From NCBI GenBank assembly GCA_000961805.1, contig LADV01000099.1, forward strand, positions 1 through 5,166: a stretch of 5,166 nucleotides of DNA, in the 5' to 3' direction. This document shows positions 5,032 through 5,166 of the stretch, piece after piece. The translations under genes and the position numbers were made by a program. This DNA is from Peptococcaceae bacterium BRH_c23. GTDB lineage: Bacteria > Bacillota_B > Desulfitobacteriia > Desulfitobacteriales > Desulfitobacteriaceae. The notes below the pieces were generated by a model, which saw nothing but the letters and a program-made list of their open reading frames with translations, was not told the origin of the DNA and did not search any database. How positions within the stretch are numbered: position 1 is the stretch's first letter; every line of letters begins with the position of its first letter.

Positions 5032-5166
5032 TTAAAGCTCTCCCCTTTCACTCCCGTTCATCATAGTACCTCGCGAACCCACCCTACCATTTCCGTTGGT
5101 CATCATATTCCCTCCGGAATTACTCATGAATTGGTTCATTTTATCAAGGTTATCTTGCCCAATTTG
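5032..5166 (-). CDS. C-terminal fragment of a Met/Asn/Gly-rich protein (N-terminus beyond window)
   Basis: The minus-strand frame is open from the window edge to TAA at 5032-5034, giving 44 residues. It contains QDNLDKMNQFMSN, then NMMTNGNG and GTMMNGSERGEL: six Met and ten Gly, no hydrophobic segment, no Cys or His. It is supported as a real gene end by the ribosome site of the next gene lying just inside it and by the direct TAA-ATG junction. I do not recognise a family. Paired methionines can bind Cu+ or Ag+ in other proteins, but this tail alone cannot show that. Because it is cut, its length, start and export signal are unknown. Confidence 0.6.
   Translation of the reverse strand, partial: QIGQDNLDKMNQFMSNSGGNMMTNGNGRVGSRGTMMNGSERGEL

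Overview
The window looks like the chromosome of a low-to-mid GC Firmicute, most likely a Clostridia/Peptococcaceae-type anaerobe. That is an inference from gene style: strong GGAGG-type ribosome binding sites, several TTG starts, a P19 homologue made as a lipoprotein (suggesting a single-membrane cell), and small SHOCT-domain membrane proteins. Species cannot be fixed from the sequence. All credible genes are on the minus strand, so transcription runs from the right end of the window to the left.

Right part (about 5166 to 4410): the end of an operon of small proteins. It holds the C-terminal tail of a Met/Asn/Gly-rich protein that runs off the window, then two short membrane proteins that each end in a SHOCT domain. 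The first has a Cys-Cys-Met/His cluster and the second a Met/Gly/Trp repeat. A clear rho-independent terminator at 4411-4443 closes this operon.

Left part (about 4332 to 1): an iron-uptake operon. In order of transcription it has a Fur-type promoter region, an FTR1-family iron permease, a P19/FetP-type periplasmic iron-binding lipoprotein, a multi-spanning membrane protein with a C-terminal DUF2318 cysteine domain, and the start of an FtsX/MacB-type ABC permease cut by the window edge. This order matches the Campylobacter jejuni p19 locus (cj1658-cj1665) and extends the E. coli FetMP pair. A second permease, an ATPase and thioredoxin-like proteins are therefore expected further left. P19 would bind iron and hand it to FTR1, while the DUF2318 protein and the ABC/thioredoxin genes probably supply redox or accessory function.

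Regulation is the richest part. A TTGACA-17-TACATT promoter has a Fur-box-like palindrome filling its spacer, and a second, near-perfect Fur box lies in the 5' leader. A GNRA-loop hairpin sits near the predicted transcript start. A weaker Fur-like box beside another TTGACA suggests an internal promoter before the P19 gene. A terminator-like hairpin between P19 and the DUF2318 gene may reduce expression of the distal genes. I see no RNA genes, mobile elements, CRISPR arrays or origins.
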